Positions 43,636 through 53,013 of a DNA stretch of 64,000 nucleotides are shown here, piece after piece (positions within the stretch are counted from its first letter, which is position 1; every line of letters begins with the position of its first letter). Location: positions 28,360-92,359 of the forward strand of contig JAJPJD010000010.1 of assembly GCA_021324355.1 (NCBI GenBank), written 5' to 3'. The position numbers and the translations under genes were made by a program. Source of the DNA: Actinomycetota bacterium. GTDB lineage: Bacteria; Actinomycetota; Acidimicrobiia; Acidimicrobiales; RAAP-2. The notes below the pieces were generated by a model. The model ran no database searches. It was not told where the DNA came from and saw nothing but the letters and a program-made list of their open reading frames with translations.

Positions 43636-44907
43636 GTGCCCCGGCGGATCCTGGTCGATCCTGCGCCACTGCGGGAGAGCCGCGAGTTCCGCCTGCTGTT
43701 TCTCGGCCAGCTGGTCTCCACCATCGGCTCGCAGCTCACGGTGGTGGCCATCCCCTACCAGGTCTACGCCCAGACCCGCTCGTCCTTCCAGGTCGGCGCC
43801 GTCAGCCTGGCCCAGCTGGTCCCGCTGGTGGCTGGCTCCTTGATCGGCGGCTCGGTCGGCGACGCGGTCGACCGCCGCCTGTTGCTGCTCGTGGCCAGCA
43901 CCGCCCTCACCCTCACCAGCGGCGGCCTGGCACTCAACGCCGTGGTCCCGCACCCCTCGCTCCTGGCCCTCTACCTCGTCAGCGCCCTCGCCGCCGGCCT
44001 CGGCGGGTTCGCCAACCCGGCCCGCAACTCGGTGGTCCCGGCGCTGGTCGGCACCGGGAATCTGGTCGCCGCGCTCTCCTTCCTCCAGGCCCTGGCGCAG
44101 GTGGGGGCGGTCGCCGGTCCAGCCCTGGGCGGCGTGCTGATCGGCCACGCCGGGGTGGCCTGGGTCTACGGGATCGACGCGCTCACCTTCCTCGTGGCCA
44201 TCGCCGCCACTGCGATGATGCGTCCCATCCCGCCGGCTGCCGGGGCCGACCGGCCCGGCCTCCGCTCGATCGTGGAAGGCCTGCGGTACCTGCGGAAGCG
44301 GCCGATCATGCAGGGCGCGTACCTCATCGACATCAACGCGATGGTCTTCGGGATGCCCCGGGCGCTGTTCCCGGCCATCGGGCTGCGGGTCTTCCACGGC
44401 GGCCCAGCGGTGGTCGGGTACCTGTTCGCAGCGCCGGGAGTCGGCGCGCTGGCCGGCGCCCTCACCACCGGCTGGGTGGGCACGCTCGACCGCCGGGGCC
44501 GGGCCGTGGTGGTCGCGGTGGTGGTCTGGGGCATGGCAATCACCGCCTTCGGGTTCACTCGGATGCTGTGGCCGGCCCTGGTGCTGCTGGCCATCGCCGG
44601 GTGGGCCGACGTCATCTCGGCGGTCCTGCGCAACACCATCCTGCAGACCCTGGTGCCCGAGCACTTCCGCAGCCGGATCATCGCCATCCAGCTCGCCGTG
44701 GTCCAAGGCGGCCCCCGGGTCGGCGACCTCGAGTCCGGTGGGGTGGCCACGCTGGCCGGCACCCAGTTCTCGGTGGTCTCCGGTGGGCTGGCATGCGTGG
44801 TCGGCGCCGTGGCCTTGGCGCTCGCCCTGCCCGGTTTCGCTCGCCATCGGGCGAGCGACCTCCCGCTCATGCCGGCGGTCCCTCATAAGGACCAGGCACG
44901 CAGCTGA
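43636..44907 (+). CDS. MFS transporter (EntS-like exporter family)
   Basis: A 423-residue transporter with about 12 hydrophobic helices. The N-terminus FRLLFLGQLVSTIGSQLTVVA and the GDAVDRRLLLL loop are typical of the MFS_3 group that includes the enterobactin exporter. A central cytoplasmic loop near 195-220 contains AGADRPGLRSIVEGLRYLRK. It starts with GTG at 43636, 15 bases after the previous gene. The substrate is not identifiable. Confidence 0.85.
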   Translation: MPRRILVDPAPLRESREFRLLFLGQLVSTIGSQLTVVAIPYQVYAQTRSSFQVGAVSLAQLVPLVAGSLIGGSVGDAVDRRLLLLVASTALTLTSGGLALNAVVPHPSLLALYLVSALAAGLGGFANPARNSVVPALVGTGNLVAALSFLQALAQVGAVAGPALGGVLIGHAGVAWVYGIDALTFLVAIAATAMMRPIPPAAGADRPGLRSIVEGLRYLRKRPIMQGAYLIDINAMVFGMPRALFPAIGLRVFHGGPAVVGYLFAAPGVGALAGALTTGWVGTLDRRGRAVVVAVVVWGMAITAFGFTRMLWPALVLLAIAGWADVISAVLRNTILQTLVPEHFRSRIIAIQLAVVQGGPRVGDLESGGVATLAGTQFSVVSGGLACVVGAVALALALPGFARHRASDLPLMPAVPHKDQARS

Positions 44908-44912
44908 GGCGC

Positions 44913-46298
44913 TCAGACCCTCGACATGTTCTCGAAGCGCGCGTACTGGCTCAAGAACGCAAGATGGACCGATCCGGTCGGGCCGTTGCGGTGCTTGGCC
45001 ACGATGATCTCGGCGTCACCTCGGCGCTCGATCGGGATGTCGGGGTCGTACTGCTCCTCCCGGTAGATGAACAGCACCACGTCGGCGTCCTGCTCGAGGG
45101 AGCCGGACTCCCGCAGGTCCGACAGCATCGGCCGCTTGTCCTGGCGGGACTCCAGACTCCGAGAGAGCTGGGAAAGCGCGATCACCGGTGTCTCGAGCTC
45201 CCGAGCCAGGATCTTGAGGCTCCGGCTGATCTCGGCCACCTCGACCTGGCGGTTCTCGGCCCGCCCACGACCGGTCATCAACTGGAGGTAGTCCACCACC
45301 ACCACCCCCAGCTCCCCCTCGCTCTTGCGCAAGCGGCGGGCGCGAGCACGGATGTCCATCACGGTGAGGTTCGGGTTGTCGTCGATGAAGATGGGCGCAC
45401 TGTCGAGCCGGCTGATCGCGACCCCCAACTTGCTCCAGTCGGCTTCGAGCAGCCGTCCCGTGCGCACTCGCTGGCCATCCACCCGCGCCTCTGAGGCGAG
45501 CAGCCGCTGGCACAGCTCGAGGTGGCCCATCTCCAGCGAGAAGAGCAGGCTGGGCCGGCGCAGCTCGATGCCCACATGAGCCAGGATTCCCAAGGCAAGG
45601 CTGGTCTTGCCCACCGCCGGGCGGGCCCCGACGATGGTGAGGGTTGACGGCTGGAGGCCGGCCAGGATGTTGTCGAGGTCCGTATACCCGGTCGCGATGC
45701 CGGTCACCGCGTCCCGGCCCCGGGACAGCTCCTCGATCCGGTCCAGGCTCGGCAGCAGGACGTCGTGCAGCGACTTGATCGACTCGGTGGTCCGCCGCTG
45801 CGCGACCGCGAAGACCTTTGCCTCCATCTCGTCGACCGCCGCGGTCACGTCCTCGGGGACCGAGTAGGCCAGATCCGCGATCTCGCCCGAGACCCCGATC
45901 ATCCGGCGCAAGAGCGCGTGCTCCTCGACGATGCGGGCGTAGTGCTGAGCATTCGCGATCGACGGGGTGTTCGCCTGCAGCGCGACCAGGACCGCCGGGT
46001 CCCCAACCGAGTCAATGAGGCCCGAGCGAGTGAGCTCGTCTTTGACCGTCACCACGTCAACCGGCTCGCCTCGTTCGAACAACGCGACGATGGCGGCGAA
46101 GATGTGCCCGTGGGCCGGCTTGTAAAAGTCCTCTGGTCCGCAGGTCTCGATCGCGATCGCGACCGCGTCCGAGGACAAGAGCATGGCACCGAGCAGCGAC
46201 TCCTCGGCCTCCAGATTGTGGGGCGGGAGTCGGGAACTCGAAGCCGGCCGGAGTGGACGCGCTCTGCTGTCGTCGATCGCCTGCACCATGGTGCTCAT
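44913..46298 (-). CDS. dnaB: Replicative DNA helicase
   Basis: A 461-residue hexameric helicase. The N-terminal domain has PHNLEAEESLLGAMLLSSDA, and the RecA-like motor has Walker A GARPAVGKTSLALGI. SLEMGHLELCQRLLASEARV and the arginine-finger/DNA-loop region LSQLSRSLESRQDKRPMLSDLRESG follow. No intein is seen, although actinobacterial dnaB often carries one. The start is ATG 46298 (MSTMVQAIDD). It lies downstream of rpsF-ssb-rpsR-rplI, a common gene order. Confidence 0.95.
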   Translation of the reverse strand: MSTMVQAIDDSRARPLRPASSSRLPPHNLEAEESLLGAMLLSSDAVAIAIETCGPEDFYKPAHGHIFAAIVALFERGEPVDVVTVKDELTRSGLIDSVGDPAVLVALQANTPSIANAQHYARIVEEHALLRRMIGVSGEIADLAYSVPEDVTAAVDEMEAKVFAVAQRRTTESIKSLHDVLLPSLDRIEELSRGRDAVTGIATGYTDLDNILAGLQPSTLTIVGARPAVGKTSLALGILAHVGIELRRPSLLFSLEMGHLELCQRLLASEARVDGQRVRTGRLLEADWSKLGVAISRLDSAPIFIDDNPNLTVMDIRARARRLRKSEGELGVVVVDYLQLMTGRGRAENRQVEVAEISRSLKILARELETPVIALSQLSRSLESRQDKRPMLSDLRESGSLEQDADVVLFIYREEQYDPDIPIERRGDAEIIVAKHRNGPTGSVHLAFLSQYARFENMSRV

Positions 46299-46511
46299 AA
46301 CCCTGACCGAACTTCCTGTGGGTCGGAAGGCGCGCAACCTGGGGATTCTTGCGCCGAACGCCCAGGGAGAACCTGTGTCGGACCCTGTGGACGGAGAGTG
46401 GACAGCCCTCCGACGCGGTGGTCAGGCAGGCACGGTCCCATCCCGGCGGTCGTGGGGCACCTCACGGCTCCACGGTGACGCCCCCCTGTGACAGCCGCGA
46501 CGCCCCGAGGA

Positions 46512-46961
46512 TCAGCCGGCCGGGACGACCTCCACGGTCACGGTCGCGGTGACGTCGCCGAACAACCGGAGCGGTACCTCGACAGAACCCACCGACTTGA
46601 TCGGCTCGCTCAGCTCGATCGCGCGGTGGTCGAGCTCGACACCCTTTTGGGCCTCCACTGCCTGGGCGATGTCGTGAGCGCCCACCGAACCGAACAAGCG
46701 GCCAGTGGGGCCGGCCCGGGCGACCACCGAGATCGTCGTCCCATCGAGGACGGCTGCTTGGGCCCGGGCCGCCTCTTCGCTCGCGGCGAGCTTGAGGTCC
46801 CGGGCGCGGCGCATCGCCTGGGCCTGCGCCGCCATGCCGTCGGTCGCCTTGAGCGCCCGCTCGGTCGGGAAGAGAAAGTTCCGGGCGTACCCGTCAGCCA
46901 CCTCGACGATGTCGCCACGCTGGCCCACCCCGTGGACGTCGGTTCGCAAGAGCACCCGCAT
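46512..46961 (-). CDS. rplI: 50S ribosomal protein L9
   Basis: A 149-residue protein with the N-terminal L9 domain ([32 protein letters not shown]) and a long connecting helix. The C-terminal domain then follows (EAQKGVELDHRAI...EVPLRLFGDV). It shares one base with the rpsR stop and closes the rpsF-ssb-rpsR-rplI run. Confidence 0.96.
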   Translation of the reverse strand: MRVLLRTDVHGVGQRGDIVEVADGYARNFLFPTERALKATDGMAAQAQAMRRARDLKLAASEEAARAQAAVLDGTTISVVARAGPTGRLFGSVGAHDIAQAVEAQKGVELDHRAIELSEPIKSVGSVEVPLRLFGDVTATVTVEVVPAG

Positions 46962-47431
46962 CAGACGACCCCGTCCTCGCTGACGGCCTCGGGGCTGATG
47001 GCCTCGGACTCGCCGTCAGCCACCGCCTCCTCGGCATCGCCCTCGACCGGCTCCTCGGCGGCATCGGCCATGGCCTCGGTCTCCGGACCGGCCACCGGTT
47101 CCTCGCCGGCCCGCCGACGTTCGCCAGCAACCCGGCTGCGGCGGCTCCCCGGCCGTTCGGTCACCGTGCGCTGGGTGTAGGGCAGCAGCACCAGCTCACG
47201 GGCCGTTTTGATCGCAAGAGCCACCCCCCGCTGGTGCTGCGCGCAGTTCCCGGTGACCCGACGGGAACGGATCTTGCCTCGGTCGCTCATGTACTTGCGG
47301 AGCAACGCGACGTCCTTGTAATCCACCCACTCCACGTGGTCCCGGCACAGGGCGCACGGCTTCTTCTTCACCTTGCGGCCGGCGTCCTTGGGGGCCCGCC
47401 GGCTGGAGGTCCTGGCGTTCCCTCTGGCCAT
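46961..47431 (-). CDS. rpsR: 30S ribosomal protein S18 with acidic C-terminal extension
   Basis: The S18 core (about 20-90) contains [19 protein letters not shown] and [31 protein letters not shown]. Cys26, Cys29, Cys63 and His66 look like a zinc ribbon, so this is the zinc-containing (C+) form. Residues 91-110 are very basic, and 111-156 hold no Lys or Arg but many Glu/Asp. Normal S18 is 75-95 residues, so about 60 are extra. It overlaps ssb and rplI by one base each. Confidence 0.93.
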   Translation of the reverse strand: MARGNARTSSRRAPKDAGRKVKKKPCALCRDHVEWVDYKDVALLRKYMSDRGKIRSRRVTGNCAQHQRGVALAIKTARELVLLPYTQRTVTERPGSRRSRVAGERRRAGEEPVAGPETEAMADAAEEPVEGDAEEAVADGESEAISPEAVSEDGVV

Positions 47432-47886
47432 CAGAACGGCTCCTCGTCGGCGGCGTAGTCAGCTGCCGGCTCGGGGCGGGGCGCGGCCGGACGGCCCCGC
47501 CCGCCCGCGTCACCTGGCCCTCGGCGGTCGTTCTTGGTTACCTGGGCCGTGGCCCACCGCAGGGAGGGGCCGACTTCGTCCGCGATGACCTCGATCTTGG
47601 AGCGCCGGTCGCCGTCTTGGGACTCCCAGGTCCGCTGCTCGAGACGGCCGGCCACCATGACCCGGGCGCCCCGGGTGAGTGACTCGCTCACGTTCTCGGC
47701 CATCTCCCGCCAGCAGACCACGTCGAAGAAGCTGGTCGCCTCCTCCCACTCCTGGGTCTGGCGGTTCTGCCAGCGACGGTTCACGGCCAGGCCGAAGGTG
47801 GCCGTCGCTTGGCCGGTGTTGGTGAAGCGCAACTCCGGGTCTCGTGTCACGTTCCCGACCAGCACGACGGTGTTGTCGGTGGGCAC
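47431..47886 (-). CDS. ssb: Single-stranded DNA-binding protein
   Basis: A 151-residue protein: an OB fold (about 1-110) with [20 protein letters not shown] and [20 protein letters not shown], then a Gly/Pro/Asp-rich linker. It ends in the conserved acidic tip DEEPF (the DDDIPF equivalent) used to dock replication partners. It lies between rpsF and rpsR as in most bacteria. Confidence 0.95.
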   Translation of the reverse strand: MPTDNTVVLVGNVTRDPELRFTNTGQATATFGLAVNRRWQNRQTQEWEEATSFFDVVCWREMAENVSESLTRGARVMVAGRLEQRTWESQDGDRRSKIEVIADEVGPSLRWATAQVTKNDRRGPGDAGGRGRPAAPRPEPAADYAADEEPF

Positions 47887-47916
47887 GGTTTCCTCCTTGC
47901 TGGCGCGCCGGCCGGG

Positions 47917-48264
47917 TCAGCCGGCCTGGCTCGCCGACGCCTCCGGGGCGCTGCCACCGGAGACACGGCCGGCAACCTTTTCGGGAAGCCGGATCACCTT
48001 GTGACGGATGACCTCGTCGGCCAGCGAGAGCAGCCGGTCGAGGTCGTTGACGGTCCGGGTCACCCCGGTCAGCTCGATGACGACGTAGTACCCCTCTCGC
48101 CGGTGCTTGACCTCGTAGGCGAACGGTCGCCGACCCCAGCGGTCGACGGTCCCGGGGTTGCCGCCCGACGACCGGATCGTCTCGAGGACCCGGTCGACGA
48201 CCCCCTGGATGGCCGATGGATCGGCCCCGGCGTCGAAGATGACCATGACTTCATACGGCCGCAT
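47917..48264 (-). CDS. rpsF: 30S ribosomal protein S6
   Basis: A 115-residue S6 with MRPYEVMVIFDAGADPSAIQ and VDRWGRRPFAYEVKHRREGYYVVIEL. The C-terminus from ~100 is Ser/Ala/Gly rich. S6 binds S18 and 16S rRNA, which explains the linked rpsR. It is the first gene of the rpsF-ssb-rpsR-rplI operon, whose promoter lies in the 106-base gap to panB. Confidence 0.95.
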   Translation of the reverse strand: MRPYEVMVIFDAGADPSAIQGVVDRVLETIRSSGGNPGTVDRWGRRPFAYEVKHRREGYYVVIELTGVTRTVNDLDRLLSLADEVIRHKVIRLPEKVAGRVSGGSAPEASASQAG

Positions 48265-48370
48265 CTGGGCCCACCTCCCTCTGGACCGGACCCTCGTGGA
48301 CCCGGGCCCCTGGTGCGGGGCAGGGTGACCGGCGGAGGCGCGTCAGCACGTCCCCGATCGGCGGATGATG

Positions 48371-49246
48371 CTACTCCAACGCGCCGGGCGACTTCTCCGC
48401 ACGGCGGCCGGGGTCCAGGGCCGCTCGCAGCTGCTCGGAGGCCTCGTAGCTCTCGGCGACGCTGGGAAAGGCGCCACTGCGCACGTCGGCGGCAAAGGCC
48501 GCCAGGGCCTTCACCGCGTCCTCGGCCAGGTTGGCGTACCGCCGGACGAACTTGGGCGCCCTGCCGGTCCCCAGGCCCAGGACGTCATGGAACACCAGGA
48601 CCTGGCCGTCGCAGTCCGGGCCGGCGCCGATCCCGATGGTCGGCACGCTCAGGGCCGCCGTCACCGCCCTCCCCAGTGCATCGGGCACCCCTTCGACCAC
48701 CACCGCGAAGCACCCGGCCGCCTCGATCGCCCGCGCGTCAGCCAGCAGCTCGCTCGCCGCGTCGAGCTGGCGGCCCTGCACCCGCATGCCCCCCATGGCG
48801 TGGACCGACTGGGGGGTCAGACCGATATGGCCCATGACCGGGATCTCGGCGTTCACGATCGCCTCGATGACCGGGACCCGACGCCGACCTCCCTCTAGCT
48901 TCACGCACTGGGCCCCCGCCCGGACCAGCCGGGCAGCGTTGCGAACCGCGTCGGCGGGATCGAGGTGGTAGCTCATCCACGGCATGTCGCCAACCACCAG
49001 GCAGTCCGGCCGGGCCCGGGCCACTGCGGCCACGTGGTGGACCATGTCGTCCACGCTCACCTGGAGCGTGTCTTGGTAGCCGAGCACGGTGTTGGCCACG
49101 CTGTCGCCGATCAGGATGATGTCGACGCCGGCGGCGGACGCAATGGTCGCCCCCGGGTGGTCGTAGGCAGTGACCATCACGATCGGTTCGGCCCCGTCCC
49201 GCCGCTTGCGGGTCCGCAAGCTGTGGACGTTGACCGGCGGGCTCAC
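48371..49246 (-). CDS. panB: 3-methyl-2-oxobutanoate hydroxymethyltransferase
   Basis: A 291-residue TIM-barrel enzyme making ketopantoate for pantothenate and CoA. The segment IVMVTAYDHPGATIASAAGVD precedes IGDSVANTVLGYQDTLQVSVDDM, which carries the metal-ligand Asp. KLEGG and PVMGHIGLTPQSVH (catalytic Glu/His regions) follow, then VPTIGIGAGPDCDGQVLVFHD. The GTG at 49246 overlaps the DUF5318 gene stop by four bases. Confidence 0.95.
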   Translation of the reverse strand: MSPPVNVHSLRTRKRRDGAEPIVMVTAYDHPGATIASAAGVDIILIGDSVANTVLGYQDTLQVSVDDMVHHVAAVARARPDCLVVGDMPWMSYHLDPADAVRNAARLVRAGAQCVKLEGGRRRVPVIEAIVNAEIPVMGHIGLTPQSVHAMGGMRVQGRQLDAASELLADARAIEAAGCFAVVVEGVPDALGRAVTAALSVPTIGIGAGPDCDGQVLVFHDVLGLGTGRAPKFVRRYANLAEDAVKALAAFAADVRSGAFPSVAESYEASEQLRAALDPGRRAEKSPGALE

Positions 49247-49662
49247 CGGACCCGGTCAGCCCGCCGGCCGCCCGCCGGGTAGCGGCGGGTCAGGTGGTGC
49301 CAGGCGCAGTCGGGGCAGACCTCGACGTCGTAGCAGAGCACCGGCTCCCGGCGCCGCCGCAGCCGCTCGAGCTCGGCCGCGGTCCCCGGACAGCGGCCAC
49401 CCGGCGGCAGGCGGCTCCCGAACACGTAGGTCACCTCGACGGTGTCGCACAGCTGGCAGATCGGACAGCGTTCGCCCCGCGGCTTGCCCACGTTGCGGGC
49501 CGCCCGCAACAGCTCGGGATGGGCGTCGCAGACGTCTTGGCGCCCGACCCGGCCGCGCTGGACGTCACGGACGATCGCGTTGCGGAGCAGGCGGTACTCG
49601 ACGCTGGCTCCCTCGCCGCCAGCGTCGTCCCTGGACGCCCTCGGCTCCTGCGTCAGGGTCAT
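49243..49662 (-). CDS. DUF5318 protein, putative zinc-ribbon
   Basis: A 139-residue protein. Its N-terminus (EYRLLRNAIVRDVQRGRV) is followed by PHxLLRAARNVG. Cysteine pairs CPICQLC and later CPDC-AWHHL suggest a zinc site. The actinobacterial family DUF5318 has this pattern and no known function. It is translationally coupled to panB, but a joint function is not established. Confidence 0.78.
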   Translation of the reverse strand: MTLTQEPRASRDDAGGEGASVEYRLLRNAIVRDVQRGRVGRQDVCDAHPELLRAARNVGKPRGERCPICQLCDTVEVTYVFGSRLPPGGRCPGTAAELERLRRRREPVLCYDVEVCPDCAWHHLTRRYPAGGRRADRVR

Positions 49663-49780
49663 CGCCGACAGGCTACCCCCGGGCCCCGTCGGGCAGCGGC
49701 CTCATGGCTCGAGCCAGGGAACCCCGGCGCACCGAGCTCGTGAAGCAGATCACGATCGGCGTCGGGCCGCCCAGTCGTGC

Positions 49781-49803
49781 AACTATATCGACGCGATATA
49801 GTT
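49781..49803 (+). promoter_or_regulatory. Perfect 10-bp palindrome overlapping the padR promoter
   Basis: The half-sites AACTATATCG (49781-49790) and CGATATAGTT (49794-49803) are exact inverted repeats around ACG. The right half contains a -10-like TATAGT (49797-49802), only eight bases before the padR ATG at 49811, and no Shine-Dalgarno is present. This points to a leaderless transcript whose promoter is covered by the palindrome, hence autoregulation by PadR. The regulator assignment is inference. Confidence 0.7.
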
Positions 49804-49810
49804 TTGCGCG

Positions 49811-50434
49811 ATGTTGGACCTGGCGCTCCTCGGGCTGCTCGAAGAGGGCCCGCAGCACGGCTACGAGCTCCGCAAGCGCCTGCGGCGGCGGTTCGGGAGC
49901 TTGGCCAACGTGTCCTTCGGGTCGATCTACCCGACGCTGTCTCGCCTGGAGAAGAGCGGCGCGGTCGAAACGGTGCCTGGCTTCGGGCCGGTCGCCTCCC
50001 CCCCCACCGGGTCGCTCACCGGCGAGCGAGCGGTGGCCCGGGCCCGGCGACGCCCCGGAGGACGGGGCCGACGGTTCCGCAAGGTCTACCGGATCACCCC
50101 CGCCGGCCGGCAACTGTTCGTGGCTCGCCTGACCGACCCCTCACCCGACGACGCCCGCAGTTTCCTGCTGCGGCTGTCGCTCGCGGGCCACATGGACGCC
50201 GAGGACCGGCTGGCGCTGCTCGTGCGCCGCCGTGAGCAGTTGGTCCAGCGACGCCGGGAGATCCCGACCGAACCCGACGGGGGTGCGGACCCCTACGCTC
50301 GCTCGGTCGCCGAGCACCTCGCGGAGGGAGTCGATCGGGACATCGCCTGGCTCGACCGTTTGATCGAGGCCGAACGCGCCGAGGGCGCGCGAGCGGCCGA
50401 GCGTGACCGTCGGCGGGACCGCCGACCGGCCTGA
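49811..50434 (+). CDS. PadR-family transcriptional regulator
   Basis: A 207-residue repressor. The winged helix-turn-helix (about 1-95) includes [21 protein letters not shown] and [18 protein letters not shown]. An inserted Gly/Pro/Arg segment (about 60-80) lies within the wing, and a coiled-coil dimerisation helix follows at the C-terminus. It precedes ino1 by 12 bases and is probably co-transcribed with it; a PadR gene beside ino1 is also found in mycobacteria. Confidence 0.88.
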   Translation: MLDLALLGLLEEGPQHGYELRKRLRRRFGSLANVSFGSIYPTLSRLEKSGAVETVPGFGPVASPPTGSLTGERAVARARRRPGGRGRRFRKVYRITPAGRQLFVARLTDPSPDDARSFLLRLSLAGHMDAEDRLALLVRRREQLVQRRREIPTEPDGGADPYARSVAEHLAEGVDRDIAWLDRLIEAERAEGARAAERDRRRDRRPA

Positions 50435-50445
50435 AGGGAGACACC

Positions 50446-51543
50446 ATGACCTCCATCCGCGTCGCGATCGCCGGGGTCGGCAACTGTGCCAGCTCACTGG
50501 TCCAGGGGATCGCCTACTACAAGGACGCCGACCCGAACGACTCCGTCCCGGGGCTGATGCACGTCGTCCTCGGCGGATACCACGTCGGCGATCTCGAGCC
50601 GGTGGCGGCGTTCGACGTCGACGCGACCAAGGTCGGCACCGACCTGTCCAAGGCAGTGTTCGCCGGCCAGAACAACACCGTGCGCTTCGCCGAACTGGGC
50701 GAGCTGGGGGTGCCGGTGCTGCGCGGGCCAACGCTCGACGGCTTGGGCCGCTACTACCGCGAGGTGGTGGAGGAGTCGCCCGAACCGCCGGTCGACGTCG
50801 CCCAGGCCCTTCGGGACGCCGACGCCGACGTGCTCGTCTCCTACCTCCCGGTGGGCTCCGAGCAGGCGCAACGGCACTACGCCGAGGCCGCGCTCGGGGC
50901 CGGGGTGGCCTTCGTCAATGCCATCCCGGTGTTCATCGCCTCCGATCCGGCCTGGGCCCGCCGGTTCGCCGAGGCGGGCGTCCCCATCATCGGCGACGAC
51001 ATCAAGAGCCAGGTGGGCTCGACCATCGTCCATCGGGTGCTCACCCGGCTGTTCGAGGACCGGGGTCTGGTGCTCGACCGCACCTACCAACTCAACGTCG
51101 GCGGCAACATGGACTTCCGCAACATGCTCGAGCGGGACCGGCTCGAGTCCAAGAAGGTCTCCAAGACCCAGGCGGTCACCAGCCAGATCGAGCACACGAC
51201 GTTGCCGGCCGACGACGTGCACATCGGCCCCTCCGACCACGTGCCGTGGCTCGCCGACCGCAAGTGGGCCTACATCCGGATGGAGGGCCGCAACTTCGGC
51301 GACGTCCCGCTCAATCTCGAGCTCAAGCTGGAGGTGTGGGACTCCCCCAATTCCGCCGGGGTCATCATCGACGCGCTCCGGTGCGCCAAGCTGGCCCTCG
51401 ACCGAGGGATCGGCGGCCCGCTCGTCGGGCCCTCGGCGTACTTCATGAAGTCGCCTCCCGTCCAGTACCACGACGACGTTGCCCGGGAGATGGTCGAGGC
51501 GTTTGCTGCCGGTGGGGATCCCGGCCGGTGGCCGCCGGCCTGA
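50446..51543 (+). CDS. ino1: Inositol-1-phosphate synthase (myo-inositol-3-phosphate synthase)
   Basis: A 365-residue NAD-dependent enzyme converting glucose-6-phosphate to inositol-phosphate, the first step toward phosphatidylinositol and mycothiol. The Rossmann motif is [45 protein letters not shown] and [12 protein letters not shown] mark the NAD and substrate site, with conserved [10 protein letters not shown]. It has a Shine-Dalgarno AAGGGAG at a suitable spacing. The actinobacterial-type enzyme is shorter than eukaryotic ones. Confidence 0.95.
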   Translation: MTSIRVAIAGVGNCASSLVQGIAYYKDADPNDSVPGLMHVVLGGYHVGDLEPVAAFDVDATKVGTDLSKAVFAGQNNTVRFAELGELGVPVLRGPTLDGLGRYYREVVEESPEPPVDVAQALRDADADVLVSYLPVGSEQAQRHYAEAALGAGVAFVNAIPVFIASDPAWARRFAEAGVPIIGDDIKSQVGSTIVHRVLTRLFEDRGLVLDRTYQLNVGGNMDFRNMLERDRLESKKVSKTQAVTSQIEHTTLPADDVHIGPSDHVPWLADRKWAYIRMEGRNFGDVPLNLELKLEVWDSPNSAGVIIDALRCAKLALDRGIGGPLVGPSAYFMKSPPVQYHDDVAREMVEAFAAGGDPGRWPPA

Positions 51544-51552
51544 GGGCCCCCC

Positions 51553-52959
51553 TCAGCCCGCCTGCTCGGCCCACCAGGCCCGCAGCCGCCGGGCAGCCTC
51601 TTCTGCTCCGAGCGGTCCCTCGTCCATGCGCAGCTCGAGGAGGAACTCGAGCGCCCGACCCACCTGGGGCCCGGGGGGGATCCCGAGCAGTTCCATCACC
51701 TGGTTCCCGTCCAGGTCAGGCCGGATCGCATCGAGTTCCTTGCGCTGGCGCAGCTCGACGATCCGTTCTTGCAGCTCGTCCATCCGCCGCGCCAGGGCCC
51801 GGGCCCGGGCGGCATTGCGGGTGGTGCAGTCGCATCGGGTGAGCTCGTTCAAGCGATCGAGCAGAGGCCCGGCATCGCGGACGTAGCGACGCACCGCCCG
51901 ATCGGTCCAGCCCAGCTGGTAGGTGTGGAACCGCAGGTGCAGCTCGACCAGTCGGGACACGGTGTCCACATCCTCCTTGGGATAGCGCAGCGCCTCCATG
52001 CGCTCTCTGGTCATCCGAGCGCCCACCACTTCGTGGTGGTGGAAGCTCACGGTCCCCCCGGGGCCGAAGGCCCGGGTCTTGGGCTTGCCCACGTCGTGGA
52101 AGAGCGCCGCCAGGTGCAGCAGCCGGTCGGGCGAGGTCCGGTCCACCACCGCCAGCGTGTGGGCGAGGACGTCTTTGTGCCGGTGGATGGGGTCCTGCTC
52201 GAGCGCCAGTGCCGGCAGCTCCGGCAGGAACTCCTCGGCCAACCCGGTCTCCACCACGAACCACAGCCCGAGCGAGGGCCGCGGCACGGTCAGGAGCCGG
52301 TCGAGTTCGTCACGCACCCGCTCGGCCGAGACGATGGCCAAGCGCCGGCGGCCCGCTCGGACCGCCTGGCGGAGCTCCGGTCTGGGCTCCAAGCTGTACC
52401 CAGCGACAAAGCGGGCGGCACGCAGCATCCGCAGCGGGTCGTCCTCGAAGGCCACCTCCGGCGCGAGCGGCGTGCGCAGCACGCCGGCCGCCAGGTCGGC
52501 CAACCCCCCAAAGGGGTCGATGAGCTCGAGCTGGGGCAGCGCCAGGGCCATCGCGTTCACGGTGAAGTCCCGACGGGCGAGATCGGCCTCGACGTCGGTG
52601 CCGAAGGTGACCGAGGGCTTGCGGGAGTCGGGTCGGTACGCCTCGGCCCGGTGGGTGGTGATCTCGTAGCGCCGGCCGGCTTTGGCGCAACCCACCGTGC
52701 CGAAGCGGGCCCCTTGGGTCCACACCGCGTCGGCCCAGCCGCGCACCAGGCGCTCGATCTCCTCGGGTCGGGCGTCGGTCGTGAGGTCGATGTCCGGCTC
52801 GCTCGCCGGCGCTCGGGCGGACCCGCCCGGCTGGAGCAACGCGTCCCGGACTGAGCCCCCGACCAGGTACAGCCGCTTCCCGGCGCCGGCGAAGCGGCCG
52901 GCCAGTTCCTCGGTCGCCTCGACCAGAGGGCGAAAGCGTTCGGGGACGGGGTGCTGCAC
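51553..52959 (-). CDS. CCA tRNA nucleotidyltransferase with HD domain
   Basis: A 468-residue polymerase of the class II type. Motif A reads LVGGSVRDALL and the metal pair is DIDLTTDA. RRDFTVNAMAL is motif B, and RMLRAARFVAGY follows. An HD motif in LHLAALFHDVGKPKTR belongs to a C-terminal HD phosphohydrolase-like domain. It adds or repairs the 3'-CCA of tRNAs; none of the tRNAs here encodes CCA. Its relative in mycobacteria is named pcnA and has the same neighbour. It is divergent from the DUF6049 gene. Confidence 0.92.
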   Translation of the reverse strand: MQHPVPERFRPLVEATEELAGRFAGAGKRLYLVGGSVRDALLQPGGSARAPASEPDIDLTTDARPEEIERLVRGWADAVWTQGARFGTVGCAKAGRRYEITTHRAEAYRPDSRKPSVTFGTDVEADLARRDFTVNAMALALPQLELIDPFGGLADLAAGVLRTPLAPEVAFEDDPLRMLRAARFVAGYSLEPRPELRQAVRAGRRRLAIVSAERVRDELDRLLTVPRPSLGLWFVVETGLAEEFLPELPALALEQDPIHRHKDVLAHTLAVVDRTSPDRLLHLAALFHDVGKPKTRAFGPGGTVSFHHHEVVGARMTRERMEALRYPKEDVDTVSRLVELHLRFHTYQLGWTDRAVRRYVRDAGPLLDRLNELTRCDCTTRNAARARALARRMDELQERIVELRQRKELDAIRPDLDGNQVMELLGIPPGPQVGRALEFLLELRMDEGPLGAEEAARRLRAWWAEQAG

Positions 52960-53013
52960 CGCGCCACGGTAGTGGACCCGAGGATGTCACCCGCGACCGG
53001 CTAGCGTTGCTCG

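Noticed and set aside
46299..46511. Possible DnaA boxes between dnaB and rplI (CTGTGGACG near 46383)
   Set aside because: Only partial matches to the consensus, with no repeated arrangement.
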